This document shows, in pieces, positions 1 through 11,600 of a stretch of DNA of 64,000 nt. The notes beneath the pieces were generated by a model that was given only the letters and a program-made list of their open reading frames with translations, was not told where the DNA came from and made no database searches. The DNA lies in NCBI GenBank assembly GCA_016208495.1, contig JACQXX010000055.1:1-64000 (forward strand), read 5' to 3'. The first letter of the stretch is position 1. Each line of letters starts with the position of its first letter. This DNA is from Acidobacteriota bacterium (lineage in GTDB: Bacteria > Acidobacteriota > Blastocatellia > Chloracidobacteriales > Chloracidobacteriaceae). Made by a program: the position numbers and the translations under genes.

Positions 1-112
1 ACCCTGAACCCTGAACCCTGAACCCTGAACCCTGAACCCTGAACCCTGAACCCTGAACCCTGAACCCTGAACCCTGAACCCTGAACCCTGAACCCTGAAC
101 CCTGAACCCTGA
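1..112. repeat. Heptanucleotide tandem repeat (AACCCTG), about 16 copies
   Basis: The window opens inside a nearly perfect array of the 7-bp unit AACCCTG, so its left end is not seen. The same unit and its variant AACCCCG recur in several later spacers, so this is one locus of a dispersed family and not a chromosome end. No gene lies in it. Nothing further is recognised between the array and the first gene at 387. Confidence 0.97.
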
Positions 113-386
113 CCTTTGTTCTCATTCGTTCCCTGGTCAACACCAACTTTCTTCGATTCAACTGTCAAAAAAGGACCTGAATCCATCTGTGCGTTGACTC
201 AACTTCGCTTTTTTGTTATTCAAAGCGCGTCTTCTTATTTTCTCAGCCCGGGAAAACTTCAAAAATTCCACAACCGGAATTCCTTAAAGCGGCAGACCAC
301 CACACGAAACACCTTTGGCACCAGGGGTGTTGACTGAATTGTCCCTCCTTAGCCTTTGTGTCTGCCTATTTTGGAGAAACGATCTT

Positions 387-2810
387 ATGATGACTGTGAA
401 TCCAGCAGCATCCCGCCGATCTCACGCCCTGCGCTTCATTACCTGGTTTTTTATTCTTACTTGTTTGGGAATCGCCGGCTTTGGTTGGCGGGCTTCTTCG
501 GCTTCGTCGCCTGTGCCACGCCAGGATGCCGATACTCAGCCGCCGACGGTTGTGCTGCGGTCTCCGGTGGATGGCGAAGTTATTCGCTCCGGGCTCATTT
601 TCACAGTCGTGTGGCAGTCAACCGATAATGTCCGGGTTGATCAGCAAAATATTTCCTTTTCATCGGATGACGGATTGACCTTTGACCTCTCGATTGCCGC
701 AAACCTGGATGGGACCGTCACTCAGTTTGAATGGCGTGTCCCCTCGACCCTGCGCACCACGCGTGGGCGGGTTCGGGTTGAAGCCGTTGACGGTGCCGGA
801 AATCGCGGCAATGCCACCAGCGGGCGGGTGAGCGTGACGGGGTCGAGCGATCAACTACCGCCTTCGGTGGCGATTATTTCGCCTGACGGCGCCGACCCGT
901 CCAAGTCAATTTTCCCCAATGATGGCAAGGCCAATGATGCACCCAGCGTGAGCAAGCCGATCAAAATTGAATGGACTGCCGTGGACGAAACGGCACTGGC
1001 CAGCTTTGATATTGCCGCCACCCTGGTGCCTAAAACCGGACAAACCACCACCTTCCCGCTGGTGATTGCAACTGGTCTGGCTGGTGACCGCCGGTCGTTT
1101 GACTGGATTCCGGGGCCGACCGTGGTTTCCGAAACCGTTTCGTTGCGCATTACGGCTCGTGATACCTCAGGCAATACAGGTGAATCCATTACCCGCACCC
1201 CGTTTGCCATCCGTAACCGGCCAATTATCAAAGCCTTAGAGTATTTTTGCTCGACGGTGTTTATTTACGGCGACAATTTTACTTCGCGGACGCTGGTCAA
1301 CCTCAACAACAAAAATCTCTCGCCATTTAAAGACTTGATTGAGTTACAGCCGACACCGACGCCGGGTGACCCGCGTGGTTCACAGGTGCTTCGGGTAAAA
1401 GCGAAAAAGCAGCGCGGGAAGCGAGGCCGGTTTGATGACGCGATTGGGGCACCCAACACCGTTTTTGTGAGTGATATTGGGATTTTTTCGGCTCCGTTTT
1501 CCACGGTGGGTGATGGCCCCAGACCGCCGCGTATCCAGTTTAAAACCCCGGCTGGGGACTCGCTGTTCAAGTCAGGCGACGAAATCAACATTTCCTGGGA
1601 AGTTATCAACGATGATAAATGCCCGATCCAGCAGCAGGAACTTTCCTTTGCCCAGGGCAACCGAGGATTTGATATAGAGTGCGGTTTGACTGATCCAAAC
1701 CGACGTGACCTGCAAATTGCAGTCCTCGATGGCTCAGTCCGGAGCTTTACCTGGAAAGTGCCTCAGTTCTTCCCTGGATTTGGCCGACTAAAGTTAAAGG
1801 CGACCAGTGTTGAAGGAACTGGCGAAGCGATTATTGGCACAGGAAACCCACTCAATGAGCCAAGTCGGATTGACATTTCTGCTCCGATGGAAGGCGGTAC
1901 TTTAGTTGCGGATAGGGAAAAAGAAGCCATGATTAGCTGGAGTTATGTTGGTCCTTGTCCAACCTCTGGATTTTCACTCTCTTTTATCCCAGATGGGAGG
2001 CTCCCAATTCGTTTTGCCGAGGTTATCGGAGAAACTTCCTTTTCAGGCACATTGGGGCAATTTATTAGCTTTGCAAGAGAGGGAGTCGTTGGTTCCATTG
2101 AAGTAAGGACGTTAGATGGGGATGTCGCTGGTGTTGTTCGAAGCATCAAATTTGTTGAGGCTACACCAGATGGTGGTGGAGACTCACTCATTAGCAACAT
2201 CCAACTTCGTGTCCAGGGTTCAGACTGCGTTGGCGATAGTACCAACCTGGCCCTCAATGATACAGTGAACATTACCTGGATGGTTGGACAAGCCAATCAA
2301 CAAATTGCCTCATTTGCCTTAACCTTCAACAACGTGCCAATTCAAGTTTCTTCAAATGGAGCTCAACCAGCAGCAACTTGGACCATTCCATCAACGCCGA
2401 ACCTCTTAACATCCAATGGAGTGTTAAGAATTGAAGCGAGAGACCAGAACGGGACTGTACTTGGGCAAGGGACACGTTCTGGTCTCAACTTGAATTCTGT
2501 GGCTGTCAATGCAACCTCAAGCCCTTCCACGGTAGATAGTGGCGGAAAGGTTAGTGTTAGTGGGTGTGTTCGGGCGAAAATTGCCACTTTACCAAGAACG
2601 CTTGCAGTTCGGGTTTCATTCAGTTCAGGCTCAAGTCAATCACAAACCGTTTTGGGAAGTATTGTCAGTTTAAACTCACCCGCCTTTAATCTCGAACGGA
2701 CTCTTCCAGAGGATGCCCCATCTGGACCAGGTTTTTTGATCGTTGAAATTCGGAATGTAGAGAATACTCAAAGCTTTGGATTCGATATTGTTCCAATCCA
2801 AATTAGATGA
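387..2810 (+). CDS. Secreted multidomain Ig-like protein
   Basis: A protein of 807 aa. I place the start at the ATG at 387 because GGAG lies 10 nt upstream and the protein then begins with a basic stretch followed by a hydrophobic segment (residues about 15-32), a signal peptide. Longer reading from 315 adds only an implausible tail. The mature part is a chain of beta-sandwich-like units, each opening with a PP.V..SP.DG or similar phrase, as in bacterial Ig-like or HYR/fibronectin-like modules. Near residue 280 an IPT/TIG-like unit begins (YGDNFTSRTLVNLNNK). There is no catalytic motif and no clear C-terminal anchor. The probable role is an extracellular or surface adhesin-type protein. Base composition looks lower in GC from about 1780 to the end. 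Family assignment is by repeat style only. Confidence 0.75.
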   Translation: MMTVNPAASRRSHALRFITWFFILTCLGIAGFGWRASSASSPVPRQDADTQPPTVVLRSPVDGEVIRSGLIFTVVWQSTDNVRVDQQNISFSSDDGLTFDLSIAANLDGTVTQFEWRVPSTLRTTRGRVRVEAVDGAGNRGNATSGRVSVTGSSDQLPPSVAIISPDGADPSKSIFPNDGKANDAPSVSKPIKIEWTAVDETALASFDIAATLVPKTGQTTTFPLVIATGLAGDRRSFDWIPGPTVVSETVSLRITARDTSGNTGESITRTPFAIRNRPIIKALEYFCSTVFIYGDNFTSRTLVNLNNKNLSPFKDLIELQPTPTPGDPRGSQVLRVKAKKQRGKRGRFDDAIGAPNTVFVSDIGIFSAPFSTVGDGPRPPRIQFKTPAGDSLFKSGDEINISWEVINDDKCPIQQQELSFAQGNRGFDIECGLTDPNRRDLQIAVLDGSVRSFTWKVPQFFPGFGRLKLKATSVEGTGEAIIGTGNPLNEPSRIDISAPMEGGTLVADREKEAMISWSYVGPCPTSGFSLSFIPDGRLPIRFAEVIGETSFSGTLGQFISFAREGVVGSIEVRTLDGDVAGVVRSIKFVEATPDGGGDSLISNIQLRVQGSDCVGDSTNLALNDTVNITWMVGQANQQIASFALTFNNVPIQVSSNGAQPAATWTIPSTPNLLTSNGVLRIEARDQNGTVLGQGTRSGLNLNSVAVNATSSPSTVDSGGKVSVSGCVRAKIATLPRTLAVRVSFSSGSSQSQTVLGSIVSLNSPAFNLERTLPEDAPSGPGFLIVEIRNVENTQSFGFDIVPIQIR

Positions 2811-3515
2811 TTCAGGTAAATTTCGTGGTTAGTTGGTGTGGTATGTCTCCATCCCTTTCCAACACCGTAACACTCGCGTAACCCACTTCGCCTAAGGTCA
2901 CGCTCTTGTGCTTGAACGATCTTTCATATCTTCTCTTGACCAACCCTGGCCACGTTCTGTGGTTCGGGGTTGGTCAAAGCCGTCTCTGTGAAACCATGAA
3001 CTATGAACGATGAATCATGAATTCTGTATCTGATTGAATATCAAATACTTAGCTGATTCGTCGTTTACAGGCCGTCATTCATACTCTGGCATATTCTCAA
3101 TACTTTCTCGTCCACCACAGAGTGGAGTTTGAGGCAGAGTTTCGGTCGTGGGGCCGGACTTTGTCCTGGTCACAGATGAAGCGTGGCACCCATTCACCCG
3201 CGAAGTTGATTGGGAAACCTCGCTCATTGCTTTTGCCTGACGTATCTCAATTATGAAGGATGAGTTATGAATTATGAGATAGCTAAAACTATTTGGATCA
3301 AATAGATAGCCTCTTCATAATTCATAATTCATCCTTCATAATTCCTCATATCTCAATGCGGTGATGTCAGTTTGAACTCATCTTCTCAGCAGAAGCGGGA
3401 TGTCTGGTAAGTCATGGGGAATCAACCTGACGAACTACTGACTACTGACTCTCAACTGGCCTAACCCATTGATTCTTTTTGTGTTTTTGTGAATTGTAGT
3501 AACTGGGAGGTACAC
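2811..3515. other. 705-bp spacer with a foldback
   Basis: No convincing gene. The main structure is an inverted repeat: 28 bp at 3249-3276 matches the reverse complement of 3315-3342 with one mismatch, leaving a 38-nt centre. The arms are built of AATTATGA/GGATGA-type short units. Shorter repeats of the same style lie at 2990-3030 and 3433-3452. The receptor promoter must lie here, but I cannot pick out a good -35/-10 pair. Confidence 0.75.
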
Positions 3516-6500
3516 ATGTGGGAACTACTTAAACAAACCGGGACCCGAGTGGTCAGCGCCCTGGCGCTGACCCTGGTGGTCGTTGGTTGTATGACGACCG
3601 GTGCCTGGGCGCAGTCTCAGGCCAGTACCGGAAATATTTCAGGTCGGGTAGTTGACTCAACGGGAAGCGCCATTGCCGGCGCCACCATCAAAGTCACCAA
3701 CACCCAGACTGGACTCGAACAGACCGCAACAACGAACGAAGACGGCCTGTATCGGTTGGTGTTGCTGCCAACTGGGACCTACACCGTGACGGCGGAAGCC
3801 AGCGGCTTTGCGGCAGTGACGGCGGAAGGTGTGGTCGTGGTGGTCGGACGTCAAGCGGACGTGCCTTTGACCCTTGGCGCGCAAGGTGCCAGCGAAGTCA
3901 TCACGGTTTCAGCCGGTGCGATTCAGGTTCAAACCAGCCGCAGCGAAGCTGACGCGGTGCAGAACGAAATCGCGATTCAGAATCTGCCGATTCTGGGCCG
4001 CCGGTTTCAGGATTTCGTGACGCTGACTCCTTCAGCCCAGGTTGATTCTCAGCGCGGTCAGATTTCACTGGCCGGCCAGCGCGGGATCAATGCCAACATC
4101 GCCATTGACGGGGCCGACAACAACAACCCGTTTTTTGGTGGGTTGCGCGGCGGTGAACGTTCAAACTCAGCCTTTACCATTCCGCAGGAATCCATCAAGG
4201 AATTCCAGGTGGTGGCGGCGGGCTACTCAGCCGAATTCGGTCGTTCAACCGGCGGTCTGGTCAATGCTGTGACCAAATCAGGAACGAACGAATACCACGG
4301 CACGGCCTTTTACCTGTTGCGCCATAAAGAACTGGCCCGGTCCAATGAGTTCTTTGACACCATCAGGGTCGGGAATCCAACCAACCCGCGCGATGATATC
4401 GCCTTTGATTCAGTCCCGACCCTGCAGCAGTGGGGTGGTTCATTTGGTGGACCGATCATTCAAAACAAGGCGTTCTTCTTTGGGTCATATGAACAACAGC
4501 GGTTGCGCCAGCCACGGCGGGTGCTCTTCCCGCTGTTGCAGAACTTCATTCCGAATGCCAGCACCCAGGCCGGGTTTGATTTCTTTAAATCGCAGGAAGG
4601 CGCATTCCAGCAAACCAATGATGCGATTGCTCTTCTGGGGCGGTTTGACTATGAAGTCAACTCAAGCCATCGCTTCAATGTGCGCTATAACTACAGCAAC
4701 AATGATGCGCAAAACGCCATTGCCACCGGTGAAGCGTTGTTGCCAAACACCAACCGGGCGCTGACCAGCAACGGAACGGAAGGTGACCGGATCAACACCG
4801 TCGCCGGGCAGTTGACGAGCTTCTTGAACCCGACACTGGTCAACGAAATGCGGGCTCAGTACTCACGTGAGCGCCGGCCACGTATTGGTAATGCTGAAAT
4901 TCCAAGCTTTGACGTCGCAATTGGCAGCTTTGGCACCCGCAGCTTTGTTCCGACGACCCAGTTTGACTGGCGGTTTCAGCTCGCCGACAGCCTGACCTGG
5001 TCCAAAGGCAACCACACCTTCAAATTCGGTGGTGAATACAACCACACGTTTGTGGATCAGGATTTCGGCTTCAACCGGTTTGGGGTGTTTGGTTCACGAA
5101 CCTCAGACGTGACGTTGTTGCTGCAAACGATTTCGGGTGGCACGCCATCCGGCAACCGGTTTGACACCAGCAACGACCAGTACCGCATCCAGATTGGAAA
5201 CGGTCTGGTGAATTTCAGCACCAATGAAGTCGCCTTCTTTGGTCAGGATTCGTGGAAGATTCGGCCCAACTTCACGCTGAACTATGGATTGCGGTGGGAA
5301 GGTCAATTTAACCCAACCCCGTTTGCCGACAATACAGCGCTGATCAAGAAGGTGCAAAACATCCAGTTCCCACTCGGAAGCTTTGATCCGACCAAGATTC
5401 CGGATGCCACCAATCAGTGGGCGCCGCGCCTGGGCTTTGCCTGGGATCCATTCAATGACGGCAAATCGGTGATTCGGGCCTTCGGCGGTATTTATTATGC
5501 CCGGACTCCAGCGCTCTTGCTGGCGTCACCAATGAACAACTTCCGCGCCCAACCCGGTGACGTTTCCCTGTTGTTCCCGTTGTTTGTTGCTGGGAATCCC
5601 AACAACACGGTGTATAAGCAGTTTAAATTGATCGGGATTGACCTCAACAACTTCCCGCTTGATGGCCTGCCGCGTCTGACACCAGAGCAGGCACAGCAAA
5701 TTGCGACCGCCCTTGGATTGGCGGTTGATCCAACCCGTGGTGCGAGCGTCATTGGGGTGTCGCCAAACTTTGAAAACCCACGTGCCTATCAGGCAGGTAT
5801 CGGTTTTGAACGTGAAGTGGCCCAGGGCGTTACGTTCGGTGCTGACTTCCAGTATGTCAATACCGTCCATTTAGAGCGCAATGCCGACTTGAACATTCCG
5901 GCGCCAACCGTCCGTCCCAGCTCGGTTGATCCGGCCTTGCGTCCGTTCTATGACCTGCGCAACCGGCCACGCCCGGAACCAACCCTCAATCAAATTCAAA
6001 TCCGCGATTCGTCAGCCCGGTCACTGTATCGTGCGTTGACGTTGAGCTCCAAAGTTCAGCGCAAGTGGGGACAGGTCAACCTGTTCTACACGTTGAGCTT
6101 TAACTACTCGGATGACGACAACGAACGCAGCGCCGGCGGTGTGACCTATGCCGATAGCTTCAATCTGCAACCGGAATACAACTACAACGAGTTGGATCGC
6201 CGGCATCAGTTTGTGGCCAACCCGGTGATCTTCCTGCCGTTCGGCTTTGATGTGGCCAGCGCCGTGCGCCTCCAGTCCGGTACGCCGTTTGATGCGACTG
6301 CCGGAACGGACCTCAACGGTGACCTGGTCAATAACGACCGTCCATACAGCGGACCAAATCAGCCATTCCTTCGAAACCAGTTCCGCAACCTGCGCCGGTA
6401 CAACGTTGACCTGCGGGTCCAGAAGCACATCACTTTCCTGGAAACCCACAAGTTGACGTTCTCGGTTGAATTCTTCAACCTGTTTAATGCCATGAACTTG

Positions 6501-6695
6501 CAGTATGCCGGAGTCCAACGGCAGTTCTGCTCAGGCACCATCGGCAACGACTGCGGGTTCCGCGGACCAACCAACCTCAACTTCATGCAAGTGCGCGATC
6601 AAATCCCAACCTCACCAACGCTGGGTCGTTTGTTGACCGGGAACACCGTGTCAACTCCGTTCCAGATGCAGTTGGGCCTCCGCTATCAGTTCTAA
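3516..6695 (+). CDS. Oar-like TonB-dependent receptor
   Basis: An outer-membrane receptor of 1059 aa. The start at 3516 follows GGGAGG with 5-nt spacing, better than the ATG at 3489. A signal peptide ends near AWAQSQ (residue about 34). Next is a carboxypeptidase-regulatory-like beta domain (about residues 40-125, [20 protein letters not shown]), then a plug domain (about 130-240, with [15 protein letters not shown]), then a long beta-barrel rich in aromatic and Asn residues that ends in LGLRYQF, the terminal Phe typical of Bam substrates. In Acidobacteriota such Oar-like receptors are abundant and their ligands unknown. Neither a SusD partner nor a TonB gene is nearby. A terminator follows at 6747. 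Confidence 0.92.
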   Translation: MWELLKQTGTRVVSALALTLVVVGCMTTGAWAQSQASTGNISGRVVDSTGSAIAGATIKVTNTQTGLEQTATTNEDGLYRLVLLPTGTYTVTAEASGFAAVTAEGVVVVVGRQADVPLTLGAQGASEVITVSAGAIQVQTSRSEADAVQNEIAIQNLPILGRRFQDFVTLTPSAQVDSQRGQISLAGQRGINANIAIDGADNNNPFFGGLRGGERSNSAFTIPQESIKEFQVVAAGYSAEFGRSTGGLVNAVTKSGTNEYHGTAFYLLRHKELARSNEFFDTIRVGNPTNPRDDIAFDSVPTLQQWGGSFGGPIIQNKAFFFGSYEQQRLRQPRRVLFPLLQNFIPNASTQAGFDFFKSQEGAFQQTNDAIALLGRFDYEVNSSHRFNVRYNYSNNDAQNAIATGEALLPNTNRALTSNGTEGDRINTVAGQLTSFLNPTLVNEMRAQYSRERRPRIGNAEIPSFDVAIGSFGTRSFVPTTQFDWRFQLADSLTWSKGNHTFKFGGEYNHTFVDQDFGFNRFGVFGSRTSDVTLLLQTISGGTPSGNRFDTSNDQYRIQIGNGLVNFSTNEVAFFGQDSWKIRPNFTLNYGLRWEGQFNPTPFADNTALIKKVQNIQFPLGSFDPTKIPDATNQWAPRLGFAWDPFNDGKSVIRAFGGIYYARTPALLLASPMNNFRAQPGDVSLLFPLFVAGNPNNTVYKQFKLIGIDLNNFPLDGLPRLTPEQAQQIATALGLAVDPTRGASVIGVSPNFENPRAYQAGIGFEREVAQGVTFGADFQYVNTVHLERNADLNIPAPTVRPSSVDPALRPFYDLRNRPRPEPTLNQIQIRDSSARSLYRALTLSSKVQRKWGQVNLFYTLSFNYSDDDNERSAGGVTYADSFNLQPEYNYNELDRRHQFVANPVIFLPFGFDVASAVRLQSGTPFDATAGTDLNGDLVNNDRPYSGPNQPFLRNQFRNLRRYNVDLRVQKHITFLETHKLTFSVEFFNLFNAMNLQYAGVQRQFCSGTIGNDCGFRGPTNLNFMQVRDQIPTSPTLGRLLTGNTVSTPFQMQLGLRYQF

Positions 6696-6746
6696 TTTGA
6701 ATGTTTTCCTTATCGGGGGAAATATCAAATTGTGCGTGAATGACAC

Positions 6747-6790
6747 AAGAGCGTCGTTTCCGGGGAACCAGAAGCGGCGCTCTTTTCTTT
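6747..6790 (+). terminator. Rho-independent terminator after the receptor gene
   Basis: A 10-bp stem with one G-T pair (6747-6756 with 6775-6784) has a loop of about 18 nt and a T-rich tract. It ends the receptor transcript 50 bp past its stop and sits just ahead of the phosphatase start. Confidence 0.8.
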
Positions 6791-6825
6791 GCTTGCCGCA
6801 ACTTCAAAAAAAGAAAGAAAAACGG

Positions 6826-8232
6826 ATGAAAAACCTACTGGTTGTTTTGTGTCTCTGTCTTGGTCTGGTCCCGGTATGTGCCCAACAAATTCTTCCCAAT
6901 CCCAAACCCTGGTTGCGATCAGGCCCAATGCTCGGCTATAGCGAATTAACGGAAACCGTCATCTGGCTGCAAACCATCCGGTCTGCCCGGGTTCAGATTC
7001 GGTTTTGGAAGCAGGGCCAGCCGGCTTCCTCACGGATGACTTCGGAAATCGAAACGACAGCGGCTGGTGACCATATTGCCCGATTTGTGATTTCTCAACT
7101 CGAATTTGGCACCAAATATGACTATGAAGTGTATTTAGATGGGTTGCGGGTGGATTTGCTCTATCAGACAACCTTCCAGACTCAGCGGATGTGGAAATGG
7201 CGAGGCGACCCGCCAGCCGTTCGGATTGCCATGGGGTCCTGTGCCTATATCAACGACCCGCCCTATGACCGCCCCGGCCAGGAATATGGCCGCAAAGTCC
7301 AAATTTTCACCAGTATCGCCGCCCTCCACCCGGATGCCATGCTCTGGCTTGGGGACAATACCTATTACCGTGAAGGCGACTGGGCAACTGAAGGCGGCAT
7401 GCGATATCGGTATGCCCACACGCGGGCCACGGCGGAAATGCAACCGCTGCTGGCCTCAACCCATAATTATGCGATCTGGGATGACCACGATTATGGGTCA
7501 AACGATGGGGACCGGAATTTTCGTGGGAAGGCGGTGTCATTGCAGATCTTTAAGGACTACTGGGCTAATCAAGCCTATGGGACACCCGAAACCCCTGGGG
7601 TCTTCAGCCGGTTTGAGTTTTCAGATATTGATTTTTTCTTTCTCGATGATCGCTATTACCGGGCGCCAAATAACTTTCCGGAAGGCCCTGACCAGGTCAT
7701 GTTTGGTGATGCCCAGATGAAATGGCTGATGGACGGGCTGACATCAAGCGAAGCCACGTTCAAGGTGATCGTCGGAGGCAACCAGATGATGAACAACCCA
7801 ACCCAGTTTGAGTCATTTAGCAAATACCCACAGGAAATGAACGGGTTCTTTGATTTCCTGCGCCGCGCCAAAATCAAAGGGGTTTTATTTATCTCTGGGG
7901 ATCGTCACCATACTGAACTGATCAAACGGGTCGAACCCGGCCTCTATCCACTCTATGACCTGACGGCCAGTCCGCTGACCTCTGGGAGCGGTCCGCATCC
8001 AGGTGAAGAAAATAACCCGCTTCGGGTGCCTGGAACCTGGGTTACTGAGCAGCAGAATTTCAGTGTGATGGAAGTGACCGGGACGAAAGATGAGCGCGTT
8101 ATGACGCTCAGGACACTTGACACCGAAGGAAAAGAGTTATGGAAATACACCATTTCAGCGGCTGAACTGGTTTTTCCACCTGATCCACCTCAGGGACACC
8201 GGAACACAAAGGACAAAAGGACAAAAAATTGA
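6826..8232 (+). CDS. PhoD-type alkaline phosphatase/phosphodiesterase, secreted
   Basis: A 468-aa metallophosphoesterase of the PhoD family. The ATG at 6826 begins a clear signal peptide (MKNLLVVLCLCLGLVPVCAQQ); the reading frame is open upstream, but that part overlaps the terminator. A small N-terminal beta domain is followed by the catalytic domain: GSCAY, WLGDNTYY, WDDHDYGSNDGD, GGNQMM and SGDRHHTEL are the metal-binding blocks of PhoD enzymes. These hydrolyse phosphomonoesters or phosphodiesters at the cell surface using Fe/Ca. The phosphate-regulation genes lie 25 kb away. The substrate is not deducible. Translation initiation may be weak, as only a short GG precedes the ATG. Confidence 0.9.
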   Translation: MKNLLVVLCLCLGLVPVCAQQILPNPKPWLRSGPMLGYSELTETVIWLQTIRSARVQIRFWKQGQPASSRMTSEIETTAAGDHIARFVISQLEFGTKYDYEVYLDGLRVDLLYQTTFQTQRMWKWRGDPPAVRIAMGSCAYINDPPYDRPGQEYGRKVQIFTSIAALHPDAMLWLGDNTYYREGDWATEGGMRYRYAHTRATAEMQPLLASTHNYAIWDDHDYGSNDGDRNFRGKAVSLQIFKDYWANQAYGTPETPGVFSRFEFSDIDFFFLDDRYYRAPNNFPEGPDQVMFGDAQMKWLMDGLTSSEATFKVIVGGNQMMNNPTQFESFSKYPQEMNGFFDFLRRAKIKGVLFISGDRHHTELIKRVEPGLYPLYDLTASPLTSGSGPHPGEENNPLRVPGTWVTEQQNFSVMEVTGTKDERVMTLRTLDTEGKELWKYTISAAELVFPPDPPQGHRNTKDKRTKN

Positions 8233-8311
8233 AAATTTTGAGCTTCAATCTCTGAGTCTTCACCCCTGAGCTCTGAGTTTTGACGGCTATTAAATCCAAT
8301 TTTCTGGAAAC

Positions 8312-8360
8312 AAACCGATGCTAGTGGAAGAGATTTCCACAGTGTCGGTTTCTTTTTTTT
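8312..8360 (+). terminator. Rho-independent terminator after the phosphatase
   Basis: A compound hairpin: AAACCGA (8312-8318) pairs with TCGGTTT (8345-8351) and an inner GTGGAA/TTCCAC stem stacks on it. A run of eight T follows at 8353-8360. The rest of the 8233-8661 spacer shows no gene; it must contain the promoter of the next receptor. Confidence 0.88.
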
Positions 8361-8661
8361 CAGAAAAATAGGAAAACAGCAAGTCATTGGAAAATTTGGA
8401 TTTTTTATTCAGATTTTTGGAAGATTTCCGGAAAGTGATTCATTTGAATAACTTCAAAAAACTGTCTTGGGAATTCTAAGTATTGAATTCAAAAGCCCTC
8501 CCTTCAAAGTCGGAAAGACTGGTTGGAACTGGCACGGGAGTTGCCGCTTTCAACGGGATATCTATGGCCAACAACCAATCCGGTTCTCATCGGTCATATC
8601 TCAAAGCGAACTGAACACAAAAAAAACTGTCGAAACACCTCACACTTGAAGGGAGAAGTTT

Positions 8662-11600
8662 ATGAATCCGACGAATCTGACACGCAGGTGTCTGAGTGTG
8701 TTTGTGCTGGTGAGTACGCTGCTTTGTTTACCAGTCCTGTTGGGAACAAGCTTTGCGGCTTCAGCGCAGACCACTGCAGGCCGCCTGGTGGTAACCGTCA
8801 AGGATCCAACTGACGCGGTTGTCGCCGGTGCGACAGTAACTGCCACCAATGAAGGGACAACACAATCGATCACCGTCACGACCAATGAAAAGGGCGTGGC
8901 GATTTTCCCGCAGTTGCTGGTTGCAACCTACACCGTGGTTGCTGAAGCAGAAGGATTCCAAAAGACGCAGACGGAAGGTCTGAAAATTGACGTCGGTCAG
9001 GAATATGGCGCCGTGTTGGTGCTCCAGCCTGGCGTCGCCGAAAACATCATCACCGTGACAGCGGGTGAAGCGCTGGTGCAGACCACCAACGCCGAACTGG
9101 CTTCAACCGTGAACCAGAAGCAAGTGCAGGAACTGCCGCTTGATGGTCGTAACCCGCTGGCGTTGATCCAGTTGCAGGCTGGTGTGAACCAGTCCGGGAA
9201 CACCACAACCGTCATCAATGGCTTCCGTACATCAACCTCAACCCTGACCCAGGATGGGATCAACATTCAGGACAACTTCATCCGCGCGAATGCGTTGGAC
9301 TTCTCGCCCAACCGGACGAGCGTTGCCCAGACGGCTGAATTCACCGTCATCACCCAGAACCCGGACGCCTCAGTCGCCGGTTCATCTTCGGTGCGTGGCG
9401 TGACCCCGTCAGGGACGAACGAACTCCACGGTTCGGTGTTTGAATACCACCGCAACGATGCTGTGGGCGCCAACACCTTCTTCAACAATGCCAACAAGGT
9501 TGAACGGCCAAAATTGATCCGGAATCAGTTTGGGTTCACGCTCAGCGGACCAGTCGTGATTCCAAAAGTCGTCAACGGCAAAGACAAACTGTTTTTCTTT
9601 GGTTTTTATGAAGGCTTCCGTGAACGCGCCGGGAACCCCAGCCTGATCACGACCTTGTTGCCCAATGCCCGCCAGGGTGTGTTTACCTATCGTGACAACC
9701 AGGGCCAGCAGCGCACGATCAACGTGCTCGGATTGCGCGACCTGTCAGCCGATCCATTTATGCAGAACATCATCTCCCGCCTGCCTGGTGCCAATACCAT
9801 TGAAGGTGGAGATGGACTCAACACGGCTGGGTTCCGTCTGAATCAGTCAGACTTCCGGAATCGCAACGTGGGCGGCGGACGTGTTGATTACAGCATCAAC
9901 GCCAGTCATCGTCTGGAAGGTATCTATAACTACACCAATGAAAAAGATGCCCGGACCGACATTGACAGCATCAACCAGATTCCAAAAGCCAGCACTGATT
10001 CAAATGTGAATTTTGCGGTTGGGGCGTGGAACTGGCAGGTCAACAACAACCTCAATAACGAAGTCCGCATCGGCGGCAACCGAAGCGCGGTGAACTTCAA
10101 CACGAGCGAAGATCCATTTGATTTCTTCACGGTGTCAAACCTGTTTACGGATCCGATTGTTCAGTTCCAGCCACAGGGCCGGACCACCACCGTGCTCAGC
10201 TTTATTGATAACGCCGCTTTTACCAAAGGCGACCACTTCATCCGTTTTGGTGGTCAGTTTGACCGGACGCGCGTGCGATCCTTCAACTTTGGCGGTGTCA
10301 CTCCAACCTTTGGGTTGGGTTTTAGCGCCAATGCTGAAATTGATGCCTTGACCTCACGCGATTTCCCAGGTGGGATTGATGCGTTCCAGTTGTCAATCGC
10401 CAATGGGTTGCTGGCTGACGTGGCTGGGGTGCTGGCCAATTCTGCCCGGACCTTTAACGTGTCGTCACAGAACTCAGGGTTTGTGCCTGGTGCGGGCGAA
10501 GTCCGCAACTTCCAAACCCGCTCCTATGCGTCCTATGTGACCGATTCATGGCGTGTTCACCCTCGCCTGACAGTCAATGCCGGTCTGCGATATGACTACT
10601 ACACACCGCTCCGCGAAGAAAACAACCTGGCCCTGTTGCCGGTGACCAATGGACGGGGTGCGATTGAAACGGTGCTCGATCCAAACGGCACCTATGATTT
10701 CGTGGATGGATTTTACAGCAGCCCGGACCGCAACAACTTTGCACCGAGCGTGAGCGTCGCCTGGGATATCCCAGGGTTGGGCCGTCAGACGGTGCTGCGT
10801 GGCGGTTACTCACTGACCTATGTCAACGACGAAATCATCCGTGCGGCTGACAACGCCGCCAGTGGAAACGATGGTTTGCAGGCTGGGGTCAGCAATACCG
10901 CAATCTTTGGATTTGTGAACCGAGATGCTTCAAACTTGATCGGTTCATCCCTGGCCACCCCTGAATTTAAAGTCCCACGTAGCTACCTGGACAACTTCAA
11001 TCTGGATCCAGCTTCGGCTGCGTTTTTGGTGGATCCAGAACTGGTGACCCCATACTACCATCAGTGGAACGTCAGCCTGGAACGTGAACTCAGTTCCAAC
11101 ATGAGCCTGGCGATTCGTTATGTTGGCAACCGCTCGGACAATCTGGTGCGCGGGATTGACTATAACCAGCTTGATGTCCGCTCCAACGGCTTTGCCGCAG
11201 ACGTGCTGCGGGCACGCAGCAATGGCTTCCTGGCATTGGCCCAAACCGGTCGGTTTGATCCCCGGTTTAACCCGAACATCGCGGGCAGCCAGCAACTGCT
11301 GGTGTTCCCGAACCTGACGGCTGGTGGCTTGCTGACCAACACCGGTACGATTCAGCCGCTGATTCAGCGTGGTGAAGCCGGTACGCTGGCTCAGGTCTAC
11401 TTTCTCAATGGATTGAATGGTTCAGTTCAATTCACGCCAAACCCGAACATTTTTGTGGCCGACGTGCTGCAAAATGATGGGTTCTCAAACTATCACTCAC
11501 TGCAAATCGAATTCCGCCGCCGCTTCTCACAGGGACTCCAGGTCCAGGCCAACTATGCCTGGGGCAAATCCTTGACGGATGTTGCGACGTCACCATCAGG

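Noticed and set aside
1-112. AACCCTG array as a telomere-like chromosome end
   Set aside because: The same unit and close variants recur in internal spacers next to ordinary genes, so it is a dispersed repeat family.
6021-6518. 165-aa reading frame on the minus strand within the first receptor
   Set aside because: It lies wholly inside the strongly supported receptor gene and has no ribosome-binding site or recognisable family.
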